NCBI GenBank assembly: GCA_003249015.1
Contig: QBLS01000002.1
Coordinates: 186,001-250,000, forward strand
Reading direction: 5' to 3'
DNA from: Pseudanabaena sp.
Lineage (GTDB): Bacteria; Cyanobacteriota; Cyanobacteriia; Pseudanabaenales; Pseudanabaenaceae
DNA length: 64,000 bases
A model generated the notes under the pieces. The model saw only the letters and a program-made list of their open reading frames with translations, ran no database searches and was not told the origin of the DNA. Below, piece by piece: positions 38,325 to 48,591 of this stretch (positions within the stretch are counted from its first letter, which is position 1; each line of letters starts with the position of its first letter). The position numbers and the translations under genes are program-made.

Positions 38325-39095
38325 ATGCGTATTTTAATTAGTAATGACGATGGCATTTATGCTCCAGGGGTAAGAGCTTTAGCGGAAGTGCTAAGTGATA
38401 CGGAGCATACGATCACTGTAGTTTGTCCTGATCGGGAACGTTCGGCAACGGGACATGCTTTAACTTTACAAGAGCCGCTGCGGGTGGAGCAAATTACGGG
38501 AGTATATCCTGCCAACATTGAGGCTTGGGCTTGTTCGGGGACTCCCTCAGACACGGTGAAATTAGCCCTTGATGCTTTGTTAGGCGATCGCCCCGATCTA
38601 GTCTTGTCAGGCATCAATCGTGGCGCAAATTTGGGGACGGATGTGCTTTACTCTGGCACGGTTTCGGCGGCGATGGAAGGAGTGCTAGAGGGAGTGCCGA
38701 GTGTGGCGTTTAGTTTGACAAGTTTTATGCATTTAGATTTTAGTGCTGCGGCAAACTTTGCCAAAAAGATAGTCAATAAATTAGCTGTTAGTCCTCTTGA
38801 GGAGCCAATTTTATTAAATGTAAATATTCCTGCGATCGCGGAGGAAGATATTTGTGGGGTTGTAGTCACTCGTCTAGGGATTCGCCGCTATCGTGACCAG
38901 TTTGAAAAGCGCATCGATCCGCGTGGCAAGATTTACTACTGGCTATCAGGCATCGTCATCGAATCGGAAGCTGAAGCTGATACAGATGTGCAAGCCATTA
39001 AAAATAATTACGTTACGATTACGCCCCTCAAGTATGACTTGACCTATGGAGCCGCGATGCCATCTTTGCAAAGCTGGACAGAGCATTTGACATAG
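38325..39095 (+). CDS. surE: 5'/3'-nucleotidase SurE
   Basis: 256 residues. All SurE motifs are visible: [10 protein letters not shown] (metal Asp pair), [23 protein letters not shown] and [25 protein letters not shown]. It removes phosphate from nucleoside monophosphates, with stress-related roles. Monocistronic. Confidence 0.95.
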   Translation: MRILISNDDGIYAPGVRALAEVLSDTEHTITVVCPDRERSATGHALTLQEPLRVEQITGVYPANIEAWACSGTPSDTVKLALDALLGDRPDLVLSGINRGANLGTDVLYSGTVSAAMEGVLEGVPSVAFSLTSFMHLDFSAAANFAKKIVNKLAVSPLEEPILLNVNIPAIAEEDICGVVVTRLGIRRYRDQFEKRIDPRGKIYYWLSGIVIESEAEADTDVQAIKNNYVTITPLKYDLTYGAAMPSLQSWTEHLT

Positions 39096-39104
39096 CCAGT
39101 CTTG

Positions 39105-39159
39105 AAAACCCAAGAAGCGAGTAGCGGCGATTCACGCCGCTACTCGCTTCTTGGATTTT
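39105..39159. repeat. Palindrome of the AAACCCAAGAAGCGAG family
   Basis: Arms with two mismatches and a changed apex (GCGGCG-attca-CGCCGC). It starts ten bases after the surE stop. Confidence 0.82.
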
Positions 39160-39224
39160 AGTTTGTGCTAATTCAAGTGTCTATGGCTATATTTAGATAT
39201 ACGCAGGTTTTTGAGAATAAGCCT

Positions 39225-39956
39225 ATGACTCCGCAACCTTTGACCACCTCGGAAACAATCCCTGAAATTGACTATCCCGACAGTGATGGCAATCCCATGT
39301 CTGACAATACTGAACAATATCGCTGGATCGTGATGATCAAGGAAAACCTTGAAATTATGTATGCCGATGATCCAAACGTATTTGTAGCAGGCGATTTGTC
39401 TTGGTATCCCGTGCGCCATACCCAAAAACGCACTTCTCCCGATGTCATGGTCGTATTTGGTAGACCCAAGGGAAGAAGAGGCTCTTACAAACAATGGATG
39501 GAGGATAATATTGCTCCCCAGATTGCCTTTGAGATTCTATCCCCCAGCAATAAGGATCGGCGCGGGCTAGATTCTCTCGAAGAAAAGTTTGAGTTTTACG
39601 AGAAGTACGGCATCCAAGAGTATTACGTTTATGATCCCGATGATTTAATTCTCGAAGGTTGGCAAAGACAAGGCGATCGCCTTGTTAGCATTTTGTCGAT
39701 GATCAACTGGGTCAGCCCCTTATTGGGGATTCGCTTTGAATGGGTTGCAGGCGAAGAACTGATGCTATCCCGTCCCGATGGTCAGCGTTTTTTGTCCCCT
39801 GTTCAATTAGCTCGGCGACTCAAACAGTCAGAGTTACAGCTTTCCTTAGAAAAGCAACGCGCCGATCAGGAAAATATGCGTGCTGAGCAAGAAAAGCTCC
39901 GTGCCGATCGCCTTGCAGCACAACTAAAAGCTCTAGGTATCGAGCCAAGTGATTAA
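39225..39956 (+). CDS. Uma2-family endonuclease-like protein
   Basis: 243 residues from the ATG at 39225 (MTPQPLTTS), which matches family starts; the frame is open from 39165. The PD-(D/E)XK-like Uma2/DUF820 fold shows as DNTEQYRWIV, SPDVMVVFGRPKGRRGSYKQ, FEILSPSN and YGIQEYYVYDP. A coiled-coil tail rich in Glu/Gln/Arg follows (QLSLEKQRADQEN). These proteins are abundant in cyanobacteria; their biological role is unsettled. Confidence 0.85.
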   Translation: MTPQPLTTSETIPEIDYPDSDGNPMSDNTEQYRWIVMIKENLEIMYADDPNVFVAGDLSWYPVRHTQKRTSPDVMVVFGRPKGRRGSYKQWMEDNIAPQIAFEILSPSNKDRRGLDSLEEKFEFYEKYGIQEYYVYDPDDLILEGWQRQGDRLVSILSMINWVSPLLGIRFEWVAGEELMLSRPDGQRFLSPVQLARRLKQSELQLSLEKQRADQENMRAEQEKLRADRLAAQLKALGIEPSD

Positions 39957-40000
39957 ACCCATAATGTCGGCACAATGCGCCAACATTGCCGCAATTGCCG

Positions 40001-40051
40001 CCAAAGAAAGGGAAAAAGCGTTGCTTCGCAACGCTTTTTCCCTTTCTTTGG
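40001..40051. repeat. 51-bp palindrome, TGC-ttc-GCA apex
   Basis: Perfect 24-nt arms CCAAAGAAAGGGAAAAAGCG..., followed by the GGGTTTGAGCGCAAAGCGCTGTAA flank also seen reversed near 41270 and 54093. Confidence 0.88.
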
Positions 40052-40080
40052 TTCGGGTTTGAGCGCAAAGCGCTGTAAGT

Positions 40081-41235
40081 TTAGGAAATACCCGTGATCG
40101 CCATGTCAAAAGCTAGACATACAGAAGGAATCGAGAATTTGGTTTGGGCTTGCAGATAGGCAAGATTGACCATTTGCGCTGTGGCAACGCGATCGCTAAA
40201 TACTTTTTGAATTGACTCTGCTAGTAATAGCGGATCATTCGGGGGAATTAGAAAACCAGTAACCCCATTTTCAATAATTTCGCTAGTGCCGCCGCCGAGG
40301 GTGGCGATCGCAGGTCGCTTAGCCAACTGCGCTTCGACAATCACTCGACCAAAGGGTTCGGGGGCAGTCGAGCAATGGGCGATCGCATCGCAAGCTTTCA
40401 TCAACGCAGGGATGTCTTGCCGAAATCCTAACCAATGCACGCGCCCTTGAAGACTCGGCTGCGCGGCAATTTGCTTTAATTGCTCCGTATATTCTGATTC
40501 ACCAAACAATGCATCACCCACCAGCAACACATGAACATCCGCAAGTTGACTCGCCGCCTCTAGTAAAATATGTTGCCCTTTCCAATAGGACAGGCGACTA
40601 AACATTCCCACCACGGGGCGATCGCGGGGAATACCTAATTCATTCCGCAGATGCATTTGATCGTCACTGATTTGATTAAACTTTTGGCTATCAAAGCCGT
40701 TATAAACGGTGCGTAATAGTTGCCTTTTGCCGCCAGCCACTAAAAATGCGTCCCCCGTTGCTTGTGAATTGACGATCACCCTTGTAGCAAACCAGTTGGC
40801 TAAGGTAACAGCAACAAGGCGATTAGTCGCACTAAAAATATTGGCAGTCAAAATATCGTGCAAGTGCCAAACCACAGGCGCACCACCTAACAAACGCGCG
40901 ATCGCTGCCACCACAAAGCCCTTCTGATTATTGGCATGGATCAGGTCAAAATCTTGGCTGATATGGGCAATCTGTCTGCCAATTCGCCATAGTTCCCCAA
41001 TTGATTTTAGGGAAGACATTAAACCACTGGATACTTTTACATCAGCTAGCGATCGCGCAGATGCTAATACTTGCACTTTCACACCCAGTTCTTCTAGACG
41101 TTGTTTGAGAGAGCCATCGGTGAGCAGCACCACTTGACTTGTATCGCGATAGGCTTGGGCAAAATCAATCAAGCAAAGCTCACCGCCGCCTAGTACGGCA
41201 GTGTAGCTAACAAATAAAATCTTTTGTCGATCCAT
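40081..41235 (-). CDS. Glycosyltransferase family 4 protein
   Basis: 384 residues from the ATG at 41235 (MDRQKILFVSYTAVLGGGE). The frame extends 34 codons upstream, but that part translates a palindromic repeat. GT-B fold: the N-terminal GGGELCLIDFA loop, DLIHANNQKG, VVWHLHD; the C-terminal GMFSRLSYWKGQHILLEA, VHWLGFRQDIPALMKACD and the donor-binding EPFGRVIVEAQLAKRPAIAT. It would transfer a sugar in polysaccharide or lipid glycosylation; the acceptor is unknown. Confidence 0.88.
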   Translation of the reverse strand: MDRQKILFVSYTAVLGGGELCLIDFAQAYRDTSQVVLLTDGSLKQRLEELGVKVQVLASARSLADVKVSSGLMSSLKSIGELWRIGRQIAHISQDFDLIHANNQKGFVVAAIARLLGGAPVVWHLHDILTANIFSATNRLVAVTLANWFATRVIVNSQATGDAFLVAGGKRQLLRTVYNGFDSQKFNQISDDQMHLRNELGIPRDRPVVGMFSRLSYWKGQHILLEAASQLADVHVLLVGDALFGESEYTEQLKQIAAQPSLQGRVHWLGFRQDIPALMKACDAIAHCSTAPEPFGRVIVEAQLAKRPAIATLGGGTSEIIENGVTGFLIPPNDPLLLAESIQKVFSDRVATAQMVNLAYLQAQTKFSIPSVCLAFDMAITGIS

Positions 41236-41292
41236 AATTTTTATCGATGCTCTCTTTTGTAGCTTGCACTTACAGCGCTTTGCGCTCAAGCC

Positions 41293-41353
41293 CGAACCAA
41301 GAATAATTTTGAAAGTGTTGCGAAGCAACACTTTCAAAATTATTCTTGGTTCG
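41293..41353. repeat. 61-bp palindrome, TGC-gaa-GCA apex
   Basis: Perfect 29-nt arms CGAACCAAGAATAATTTTG..., with the flank CAGCGCTTTGCGCTCAAGCC on the left, shared with 54093-54115. Confidence 0.9.
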
Positions 41354-41372
41354 GCTGATTGACAACCTGAAG

Positions 41373-41397
41373 TAAGGCGGCGCGGAGCGCCGCCTTA
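41373..41397. repeat. 25-bp palindrome, GC-gga-GC apex
   Basis: TAAGGCGGCGC around gga; abuts the pyrD stop codon. Confidence 0.82.
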
Positions 41398-41398
41398 C

Positions 41399-42511
41399 CT
41401 ATTGATGCGCTAGCCCAACCGCCTGTTGAATATTGTCTAGCCCGTGAGCATCTAGCTTTGCCACCAAACCTCGTAGGATTTGCTTCATCATCATTGGACC
41501 TTCATAAATTAAGCCAGTATAAACCTGCACAATCGAAGCCCCAGCGATGATTTTTTGCCAAGCATCTTCGGCGTTAAAAATTCCACCAACACCGACAATT
41601 GGTAATTTGCCTTCTGTTGTTTCCCAAATTAGATTGATTACGGCAAGGGAGCGATCGCGCACAGGTTGACCGCTAATTCCCCCCAACTCATTCGCCACAG
41701 GTTGTCCTGTAATTGATAAATGGGTCGTGACCAAATTTTGTCGAGAAATGGTTGTATTCGTCGCAATAATTCCCGCTACGGCATATTCTTGGCAAACTTT
41801 AACAACTTCCATAATGTCGGCATCGTTGAGATCGGGGGCAATCTTAACTAAAATCGGCTTATTTTGAATATTAATTGGTGCTAGCTCCGCCAAAATTGCG
41901 CTTAACTGCGCGGTAGCCTGTAAATCACGCAGATTGGGCGTATTCGGAGAACTGACGTTTACGACAAAGTAGTCCCCAAATTGATATAGCAATTTAAAAC
42001 TTTCAGCATAGTCAAATTTTGCATCTGCTAGTTCGGTAACTTTTGACTTGCCCAGATTAATGCCAAGAGGAACCGTGAGCTTATGCTTTTGTAAATAGGC
42101 TGCTAAATGTTCCGCGATCGCCTTAGCTCCTTGATTGTTAAAGCCCATACGGTTAAGTACTGCTAAGTCACTAGGCAGTCGAAATAGACGGGGCTGCGGG
42201 TTACCTGACTGTCCTTGCGCGGTAATCGTGCCCACCTCTGCAAAGCCAAACCCCAAATTTGACCAAGCGCAGATCGCCTCTGCATTTTTATCAAATCCTG
42301 CCGCTAGACCTAAGGGATTTTCAAATTTGAGATCCCATAGAGTTTGGGACAGCCGCGAGTCGCTATAGTAAAAGGTGGATTTAGCGATCGCCTGCAAAGC
42401 TGGGGAATTACTAATGCGCTGACAAGTAGCGATCGCCAAATTATGGGCAGCTTCAGGATCAAGGGTAAATAGTAAGGGACGCAACCCATATTGATAGGCA
42501 GCACTTAACAT
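41399..42511 (-). CDS. pyrD: Dihydroorotate dehydrogenase, class 2 (quinone)
   Basis: 370 residues from the ATG at 42511; a TTG six codons upstream is possible. A class 2 PyrD with the N-terminal helical membrane-association segment (YGLRPLLFTLDPEAAHNLA) and FMN-barrel motifs NPLGLAAGFDKNA, EVGTITAQ, NRMGFNNQG, catalytic-Ser segment NVSSPNTPNLRDLQ, and GVGGIFNAEDA. It oxidises dihydroorotate to orotate in pyrimidine synthesis, passing electrons to plastoquinone. Confidence 0.95.
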   Translation of the reverse strand: MLSAAYQYGLRPLLFTLDPEAAHNLAIATCQRISNSPALQAIAKSTFYYSDSRLSQTLWDLKFENPLGLAAGFDKNAEAICAWSNLGFGFAEVGTITAQGQSGNPQPRLFRLPSDLAVLNRMGFNNQGAKAIAEHLAAYLQKHKLTVPLGINLGKSKVTELADAKFDYAESFKLLYQFGDYFVVNVSSPNTPNLRDLQATAQLSAILAELAPINIQNKPILVKIAPDLNDADIMEVVKVCQEYAVAGIIATNTTISRQNLVTTHLSITGQPVANELGGISGQPVRDRSLAVINLIWETTEGKLPIVGVGGIFNAEDAWQKIIAGASIVQVYTGLIYEGPMMMKQILRGLVAKLDAHGLDNIQQAVGLAHQ

Positions 42512-42538
42512 AGGCTTAGGGTTCAGCAATTTAACAAA

Positions 42539-42592
42539 GAACCAGATTGTTTACGGGCACGTCTACGCCGCGCCCATCAACAATCTGGTTCC
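42539..42592. repeat. Imperfect inverted repeat upstream of pyrD
   Basis: GAACCAGATTGT and its complement at the ends, with a degenerate centre. It may be a decayed member of the palindrome family. Confidence 0.55.
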
Positions 42593-42654
42593 TCATTTTA
42601 CAGCGCCGCTCTTACTAGTTATTAATTAATTATTAAAACAAGGAGTATTTTTAA

Positions 42655-42885
42655 ATGATATGGCAACTACTGACGGCTCCCCTCGATGGACTCATGTGGA
42701 TCGCTGAACAAATTGAAGAACGGGCTACTACCGAATTAGAAAAGACCGAAAATTTACAAAAACGGCTCACAACTCTACAACTAAAGTTTGACCTTGGCGA
42801 TATCAGTGAAGAGGATTTTGTCCGCCAAGAACAGGAGATATTAGAAGCGATGGAAGCTGAAGCTATTGCTGAGGAGTCACAATAG
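42655..42885 (+). CDS. gvpG: Gas vesicle protein GvpG-like
   Basis: 76 residues. The N-terminal LLTAPLDGLMWIAEQIEERA and the following ENLQKRLTTLQLKFDLGDISEEDF are the GvpG pattern, and the length fits. AAGGAG at 42641 precedes the ATG. GvpG is an accessory protein in gas-vesicle assembly. No gvpA, gvpC, gvpN, gvpJ, gvpK or gvpF lies in the 64 kb, so this copy is isolated or the cluster is dispersed. Confidence 0.75.
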   Translation: MIWQLLTAPLDGLMWIAEQIEERATTELEKTENLQKRLTTLQLKFDLGDISEEDFVRQEQEILEAMEAEAIAEESQ

Positions 42886-42913
42886 TATGGTTGTTGTAAA
42901 TAACTTGTAGATG

Positions 42914-42966
42914 GGCTTCGACTTCGCTCAGCCACCTTACACCGATGGCTGAGCGAAGTCGAAGCC
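42914..42966. repeat. Repeat family B, clean copy
   Basis: GGCTTCGACTTCGCTCAGCCA and its complement around a 12-nt loop, between the convergent gvpG and cobH genes. Confidence 0.85.
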
Positions 42967-43002
42967 TCTTTTAATATTTAGGACTTAAGCCCAGACTGCC
43001 AA

Positions 43003-43617
43003 CTATTTAGAGCCGTAAGCTTGCCACGATAGATTGACCAGAGAGTTAAAGATTGCTGCCGCCGCGATCGCATTTCCTTTGCGCCCGTCAACTCGAATGT
43101 GAGGAATCAAAGAATCATGCAAACGGGACTTAATCACATCGGCATCGATAAACCCTGTAGGAGAGCCGATGACTAGGGCTGGTTTAACATCCTCCATCTC
43201 AATTAAATCAACTAAGGCAGCTAAGGCGGTTTGGGATTCACCAATTACAAATATTGCTTCAGGATAACGTTTGGCTAAAGTCTCAATGCCCCAAGCAGCT
43301 TGCGTTTTACCTTTTTGGGGACGCGTAATTGCGTCTACACCACAATAAATGGGATTAGCAAAGGTGTCGCTAACTTGCGGGAAAATCGCTGCCTGCAAGG
43401 TGGGGACATCCACCACCACGGTGGTACGAGTTGCCAGCGCACTAGCGCCCGCCTGTAGAGCTTGTTCGGAAAATCTAATTAAATTTTTGTATTCAAAATC
43501 AGCAGTTGCATAGATCACTTGGCGCACGATTTCATACTCGGCTGGCGAAAAGGAATGCTCACCAATTTCTTGATCAATAATTGATAAGCTTTGCGCGTCC
43601 GTAATATGCCATTCCAT
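43003..43617 (-). CDS. cobH: Precorrin-8X methylmutase
   Basis: 204 residues, full length for CobH/CbiC. Characteristic segments: VRQVIYATADFEY, TTVVVDVPTLQAAI, WGIETLAKRYPEAIFVIGESQTAL, PALVIGSPTGFIDA and VDGRKGNAIAAAAIFN. It moves the C11 methyl to C12 to form hydrogenobyrinate in the cobalamin ring pathway. No other cob genes are adjacent. Confidence 0.93.
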   Translation of the reverse strand: MEWHITDAQSLSIIDQEIGEHSFSPAEYEIVRQVIYATADFEYKNLIRFSEQALQAGASALATRTTVVVDVPTLQAAIFPQVSDTFANPIYCGVDAITRPQKGKTQAAWGIETLAKRYPEAIFVIGESQTALAALVDLIEMEDVKPALVIGSPTGFIDADVIKSRLHDSLIPHIRVDGRKGNAIAAAAIFNSLVNLSWQAYGSK

Positions 43618-43734
43618 AGAGTTATGCAGTAAAAGTCTGAGTTATCAATAAAGTATGAAACTACCACGAGTTGTCGTGAAAGTTAAGGAAATTACTAAAA
43701 CTAAAACTTATTTTGCCCATTTATACCAATTCAT

Positions 43735-43788
43735 AAAACCCAGAAGACGAGTGGCGGCGCTTCGCGCCGCCACTCGCTTCTTGGGTTT
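43735..43788. repeat. Palindrome of the AAACCCAGAAGACGAG family
   Basis: Near-perfect arms around ttc (GC-ttc-GC), two arm mismatches, AAAA and TTTT at the ends. Confidence 0.88.
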
Positions 43789-43821
43789 TGATTTTGACCT
43801 AATAAGTAGCTAGAAATCTAG

Positions 43822-43858
43822 AAAGCTGTCCTGCCCGCTCAGCGGGCGGGACAGCTTT
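43822..43858. terminator. Palindrome with TTTT, GC-tca-GC apex
   Basis: AAAGCTGTCCTGCCCGC pairs with its complement with one mismatch. It lies downstream of the diguanylate cyclase gene. Confidence 0.6.
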
Positions 43859-43933
43859 TGGTTTTAGTTTTTAATTATGGTGAGCTACATACAAGTGACA
43901 ACAGCTATAAAAGCCGAACCCATCGCTAGTTTT

Positions 43934-45010
43934 CTACTTGTGCGGCGTTGCGTTTAGGGTCATCTGACGAACACAGTTGCGACCATCAGCCTTAGCCATA
44001 TACAACGCGCGATCGGCTCCCTTGAGCAAGTCTGTGGCTAAAAAATGGTCAACCGATACGGTGGCTACGCCACAGCTAATTGTGACATAGGGCGAGACAG
44101 TGGAATGGGAATGGGGTAGCTGTAGAGTTTGGACGATCGCATTAGCTCGAATAGCGACATTTAACGCTCCCTCGGCATCAGTATTAGGCAAGATGATTGC
44201 AAATTCTTCACCACCATAGCGAGCAACTAGATCGGCAGGTCGATTAGTAGCTTTGCTAATTGCACTGGCAACTTCTTGTAAACAGAGATCGCCCTGTTGA
44301 TGTCCATAGTTATCGTTATAGTTTTTAAAAAAATCAATGTCACAAAGTACTAGTGAAATTGGACTTTTTTCGCGTTGCGATCGCCGACATTCTTGTTCCA
44401 AATACTCATCAAGACATCGACGGTTTGCCACTTGAGTTAACCCGTCGATTGAAACCAATCTTTGTAGCTCTCTGACCACAACAGCTAGTTGCTCGTTAGC
44501 ATTTTCTAATTGTTTGTTCGTATCTTCTAACTGTTGGCGCAGATTAGCTTGATCCAGTAGCCGCCTTACCCGCTGCCTCAAAACAGCCCAGTGAATTGGC
44601 TTAGTCACATAGTCGGAAGCACCTACGGCATAGGCTCGGTCTACGGATTCGCGATCCTCTAGAGCCGTAATAATCAATACAGGTACATGATCGCCATTGG
44701 GAAGCTCTTGGAGTTGTGAACAACATTCAAACCCATCTAAAATTGGCATCATGGCATCTAACAAGATCATGTCGGGGCTAGTTTCTTGGTAGACTTTTAA
44801 GGCTTCCATCCCATCCGCAGCCTCAACCACTTGATAGCTTTCCCGCTCTAGATAGCGCACCAAAATTTTCCGCATAAACATGTCATCATCCACAATCAAA
44901 ATTAGAGGAGACTTAGGCGGATTAGTTGAGGCAGTAGCTTGGTTAAACATTAGCTGGGATGCCTCAATCTCTGTGTTTTGGGGGGATTCTCTAGAGTCGT
45001 CGATTGTCAT
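43934..45010 (-). CDS. Response regulator diguanylate cyclase (REC-GGDEF)
   Basis: 358 residues. Receiver at about 35-155 ([28 protein letters not shown]), a coiled coil, and a GGDEF domain with active-site GGEEF at 266-270 and an intact inhibitory RxxD (RPAD, 257-260). It should make c-di-GMP when phosphorylated, with product feedback. It lies 77 bp downstream of the LOV hybrid kinase with its own HPt, on the same strand, so that kinase is the obvious phosphodonor. Confidence 0.93.
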   Translation of the reverse strand: MTIDDSRESPQNTEIEASQLMFNQATASTNPPKSPLILIVDDDMFMRKILVRYLERESYQVVEAADGMEALKVYQETSPDMILLDAMMPILDGFECCSQLQELPNGDHVPVLIITALEDRESVDRAYAVGASDYVTKPIHWAVLRQRVRRLLDQANLRQQLEDTNKQLENANEQLAVVVRELQRLVSIDGLTQVANRRCLDEYLEQECRRSQREKSPISLVLCDIDFFKNYNDNYGHQQGDLCLQEVASAISKATNRPADLVARYGGEEFAIILPNTDAEGALNVAIRANAIVQTLQLPHSHSTVSPYVTISCGVATVSVDHFLATDLLKGADRALYMAKADGRNCVRQMTLNATPHK

Positions 45011-45087
45011 TGCGTAGGGCGATTTCTGTGAGCGATTGGCACAACCGCAATTAATAGTTTGTAAAGTTTCTCAGTATGGCAACGATA

Positions 45088-48000
45088 TTATTTCTCATGC
45101 TCTAGCTCAGACTTGACGTTAGCGTATTCACTAGTAATTTTACTAATTCTTGCCTCTAGATCATCATATTTTTGATTGCGAAGATTTGTTTCCAAATCAC
45201 GACACAAAGTGGATAACTCCTCTGCACCGATAACACCACTGCTAGATTTTAGGGTGTGAACCGTTCGCAACATTACATCAAAATTTTGTTGTGCGAAACT
45301 AGTATATAACTCTTGGAGAAGCGATCGCGAATTATCTAAATAACTATCAATCAATTCAGCTAAAAATGTCGGATCTTCGCCACCAATATCATTCGCGGCT
45401 TCATGTAAAGATTCAATATTAATTGATGTAAATGTATTAATAGTTGCAGGAACTATTGCCTGACTTTCTGCTAAGACGCGAATCAATTCAGAATTACGAA
45501 TTGGCTTGCTGAGATAGTCATCCATACCCGCAGCTAGATATACCTCGCGATCTCCCTGCATCGCATTAGCGGTCATGGCTACAATCCTTGGTTTATGGAC
45601 AAGTTTGCCTTCTTGGAAATGTAGAAAAATTTGCCTTGTGGCTTCTAATCCATCCATTTCAGGCATTTGCATATCCATGAAAATCAAATCGTAAGGATGC
45701 TGCAAGACAGCCGTTAACACCTCTAATCCATTGGCGGCAATGTCGGCGCGGTAGCCCATTCTCTGCAAAATATGAACCGCCACCTTTTGATTAACAACAT
45801 TGTCTTCGGCTAACAGAATCCTCAGAGGATGCTTTTTAGCCATCAGTGGATCAAACTGAGTAACTTGACGACCAAAAGCCCGATTAGGAATAGGTTTAAA
45901 TACAGACTTATCGTAGGAAAAATCACTTGGAGGCGCAGTAATTGTAAAGAAAAAGGTTGAACCATAGTCAACTTCACTTTCTACCCACATCGTGCCACCC
46001 ATCAGTTCGCAGAGGCGCTTACTGATCGCCAGTCCCAATCCAGTGCCGCCATATTGTCGAGTTGTCGAGGCATCAACTTGGCTAAAAGGTTGAAACAGTC
46101 GATAGAGGCGATCGCGGGGAATGCCAATACCCGTATCTTTGACCTGAAATACCAACGTCCGCAGTGGCTGACTATTTTCATGGTGATCATTCAAGTCACA
46201 GCGCAAGAAATGCGTGGTCAATAGTTGCGAAATTGTAATACTAATCGAGCCACGGTAAGTAAACTTGAGGGCATTACCGATTAAGTTAGCCAAAACTTGG
46301 CGAAGACGAGTCATGTCCCCAATCACTTCCAATCCCACATCAGGGTGAATTGAGTAACTAAGTTCAATTCCTTTTTCTAGCGCTTTCGGCGATAGCATCT
46401 CAATTGTGTCTTCTAAGCAAGTGCGTAGATCAAAGTTTTGTTCTTCTAGTTCTAGATGTCCTGACTCAATTTTAGAAAAGTCTAAAATATCGTTAATAAT
46501 CGTTAGCAATGTATCACCAGCATTGCGGGCAATTTCCACAAATTCCCGTTGTTCTTTGGTGAGATTAGTATCTAGCAAAACCCCTGTCATGCCAATTACC
46601 GCATTCATGGGAGTCCGAATTTCATGACTCATGGTTGCTAAGAAATCACTCTTAGAACGGTTGGCATTTTCCGCAATAATTTTCGCCTCTTCTAGTTCAG
46701 CATTTTGCTTAACTAACTGCTCCCTTTGGCGAGTTTCTTGAATTAATAAATGGGCTTGTGAGAGGGCAATACTAACCTGATCAGCTACCGATCTTAGTAA
46801 TTCTTTTTCTTCAGTTGTCCACTCATGGAAAGTATTACAGTGGTGTAGCAAAATAACGCCGTTGGTCACCCCATGGGAAGAGGTGCGGATCGCTAATAGC
46901 GATCGCAGTTGCATCCGATAAAAAAGATCGCCAAAAGATTCTAGATCAGGCTCGGTATAGACATTTTGAATAGCGATCGCTTGATCTTGATTGGATATTT
47001 TCTGACCGAAGTGACTATTCAGAAGCGGTAGCTCCATGTCTTTTACAGGAAAGATCTTCTCGGCAAGTTGCTCGGACATTAGCTCCCATTCGGGATCTGT
47101 AGTTGATGGGGAATCGGCTTGAGGATGTCCCACTTTGTAAATAAGGCAACGGCTGGCGTGAAAAGCCAATTGAGTCTGATGAGCTGCTGTTTGAAAAATT
47201 TTATTAACATCTAGGCTCTGACGAATCTCATCGGTGATCCGATTGAGCAAGACTGTCAGCCGCATTTGTCTTTTGAGATTTTTTTCTGCTTCCTTACGCT
47301 CGGTGATGTCAGTTTGAATCCCGATAAAGTGAGTAGCTTTACCGTATTCGTCAAATATTGGCGAGATGTTTAACTCGTTCCAAAATAAAGTGCCATCTTT
47401 GCGGTAATTGCGAATGACCACTGTACAAGAGGTTTCATTGATAATTGCCGATCGCAAAATATCGCTTTCTGGTTGAAATAGATCATTACCCTGCAAAAAA
47501 CGACAGTTCTTGCCAATAACTTCGACGGCACTATAGCCTGTAATCTTCTCAAAAGCTGAGTTGACATAGACCATAGGATTATTGGGTAGTCGCCAGTCCG
47601 TGATCACGATGCCATTGTGGCTAGCGGCGATCGCCCGTTCTTGCAGTTTTAAAGTTTCCTCAAACTTTTTGCGAGTACTAATATCAAAACGAATCGCCAA
47701 GTACTGAATTGGACTACCCTGTTCATCAAGGAGGGGAATGATCGTGCTGTCTGTCCAATAGAAATCACCATTTTTCTTGCGATTGCGGATTTCGCCACGC
47801 CAGACATGACCTTTGCTAATTGTGTCCCAGAGCTTAGCGAAAAAATCGCTTGTATGATAGCCCGAATTAATAAATCGATGGTTTTCCCCAACTAATTCGC
47901 TCTGACTATAGCCAGAAATCTCACTAAATTTATCATTTGCATAGGTGATTATGCCTTGTAAATCAGTCACGGTCACAATGGCAGCTTGATCAAGGGCAAA

Positions 48001-48591
48001 CTTCTGAAACGCTAATTCATTAATGGTTTGCTGTAATTTGGCTTCGTCCCGTTTACGATTACTAATGTCATTAGCTATTCCCAAAAAGCCAATAATCTCG
48101 TGGTTATCATTGCGTAATGCGGAAACCGACAGCATCACAGGAAATCGAGAACCATCTTTACGGATGTAAGTCCACTCATTTTCCTCAATCATGCCTCGGC
48201 AAACTTTGACGGTAAATACTTCAAAGCCAACTTTGACAGGAATCCCCAGTTCTTCGGTCAAGGCGATCGCGCGTTGTGCGACTTCTTGGCGATCGTGAAA
48301 ACATTCAGGAGTTTTTTTGCCGATCATCTCGACGGCTGTGTAACCAGACCAAGCTTCTGCCGCCTTATTAAATACAGTAATCACGCCATTAACATCCGTG
48401 GCGATCATTGAATAATTAGCACCATCTAAAATAGTCTTGTATAGAGTTAAAGACTCTTGGTGATAGAACGGTGATGATTGTGAATTTACCAAGTCATTAC
48501 TTGATACAGATTGCCTATGGAGATCCCTGCGATTGTTTTTAGAATCTGCTTCGTCAATTGGTAAATTATTGCTAGTAGTAATTTGGGACAT
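45088..48591 (-). CDS. LOV-domain hybrid histidine kinase with receiver and HPt
   Basis: 1167 residues. Order: PAS (about 45-180), PAS (190-310), a LOV-type PAS (315-430), GAF (435-620), HisKA with His656 ([10 protein letters not shown]), HATPase_c ([29 protein letters not shown]), receiver ([23 protein letters not shown]) and HPt with His1112 ([13 protein letters not shown]). The third PAS carries GKNCRFLQG with Cys363 in the flavin-adduct position, and NYRKDG and FWNEL downstream, the LOV signature. It is thus a probable blue-light sensor with a complete internal phosphorelay. The diguanylate cyclase gene is next downstream. Flavin binding is not proven. Confidence 0.88.
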   Translation of the reverse strand: MSQITTSNNLPIDEADSKNNRRDLHRQSVSSNDLVNSQSSPFYHQESLTLYKTILDGANYSMIATDVNGVITVFNKAAEAWSGYTAVEMIGKKTPECFHDRQEVAQRAIALTEELGIPVKVGFEVFTVKVCRGMIEENEWTYIRKDGSRFPVMLSVSALRNDNHEIIGFLGIANDISNRKRDEAKLQQTINELAFQKFALDQAAIVTVTDLQGIITYANDKFSEISGYSQSELVGENHRFINSGYHTSDFFAKLWDTISKGHVWRGEIRNRKKNGDFYWTDSTIIPLLDEQGSPIQYLAIRFDISTRKKFEETLKLQERAIAASHNGIVITDWRLPNNPMVYVNSAFEKITGYSAVEVIGKNCRFLQGNDLFQPESDILRSAIINETSCTVVIRNYRKDGTLFWNELNISPIFDEYGKATHFIGIQTDITERKEAEKNLKRQMRLTVLLNRITDEIRQSLDVNKIFQTAAHQTQLAFHASRCLIYKVGHPQADSPSTTDPEWELMSEQLAEKIFPVKDMELPLLNSHFGQKISNQDQAIAIQNVYTEPDLESFGDLFYRMQLRSLLAIRTSSHGVTNGVILLHHCNTFHEWTTEEKELLRSVADQVSIALSQAHLLIQETRQREQLVKQNAELEEAKIIAENANRSKSDFLATMSHEIRTPMNAVIGMTGVLLDTNLTKEQREFVEIARNAGDTLLTIINDILDFSKIESGHLELEEQNFDLRTCLEDTIEMLSPKALEKGIELSYSIHPDVGLEVIGDMTRLRQVLANLIGNALKFTYRGSISITISQLLTTHFLRCDLNDHHENSQPLRTLVFQVKDTGIGIPRDRLYRLFQPFSQVDASTTRQYGGTGLGLAISKRLCELMGGTMWVESEVDYGSTFFFTITAPPSDFSYDKSVFKPIPNRAFGRQVTQFDPLMAKKHPLRILLAEDNVVNQKVAVHILQRMGYRADIAANGLEVLTAVLQHPYDLIFMDMQMPEMDGLEATRQIFLHFQEGKLVHKPRIVAMTANAMQGDREVYLAAGMDDYLSKPIRNSELIRVLAESQAIVPATINTFTSINIESLHEAANDIGGEDPTFLAELIDSYLDNSRSLLQELYTSFAQQNFDVMLRTVHTLKSSSGVIGAEELSTLCRDLETNLRNQKYDDLEARISKITSEYANVKSELEHEK

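Larger units (their letters stand above)
43618..43933. other. 316-bp gap with two palindromes
   Basis: It holds the palindromes 43735-43788 and 43822-43858 and, near 43620-43700, the likely promoter of cobH. Nothing else is seen. Confidence 0.6.
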
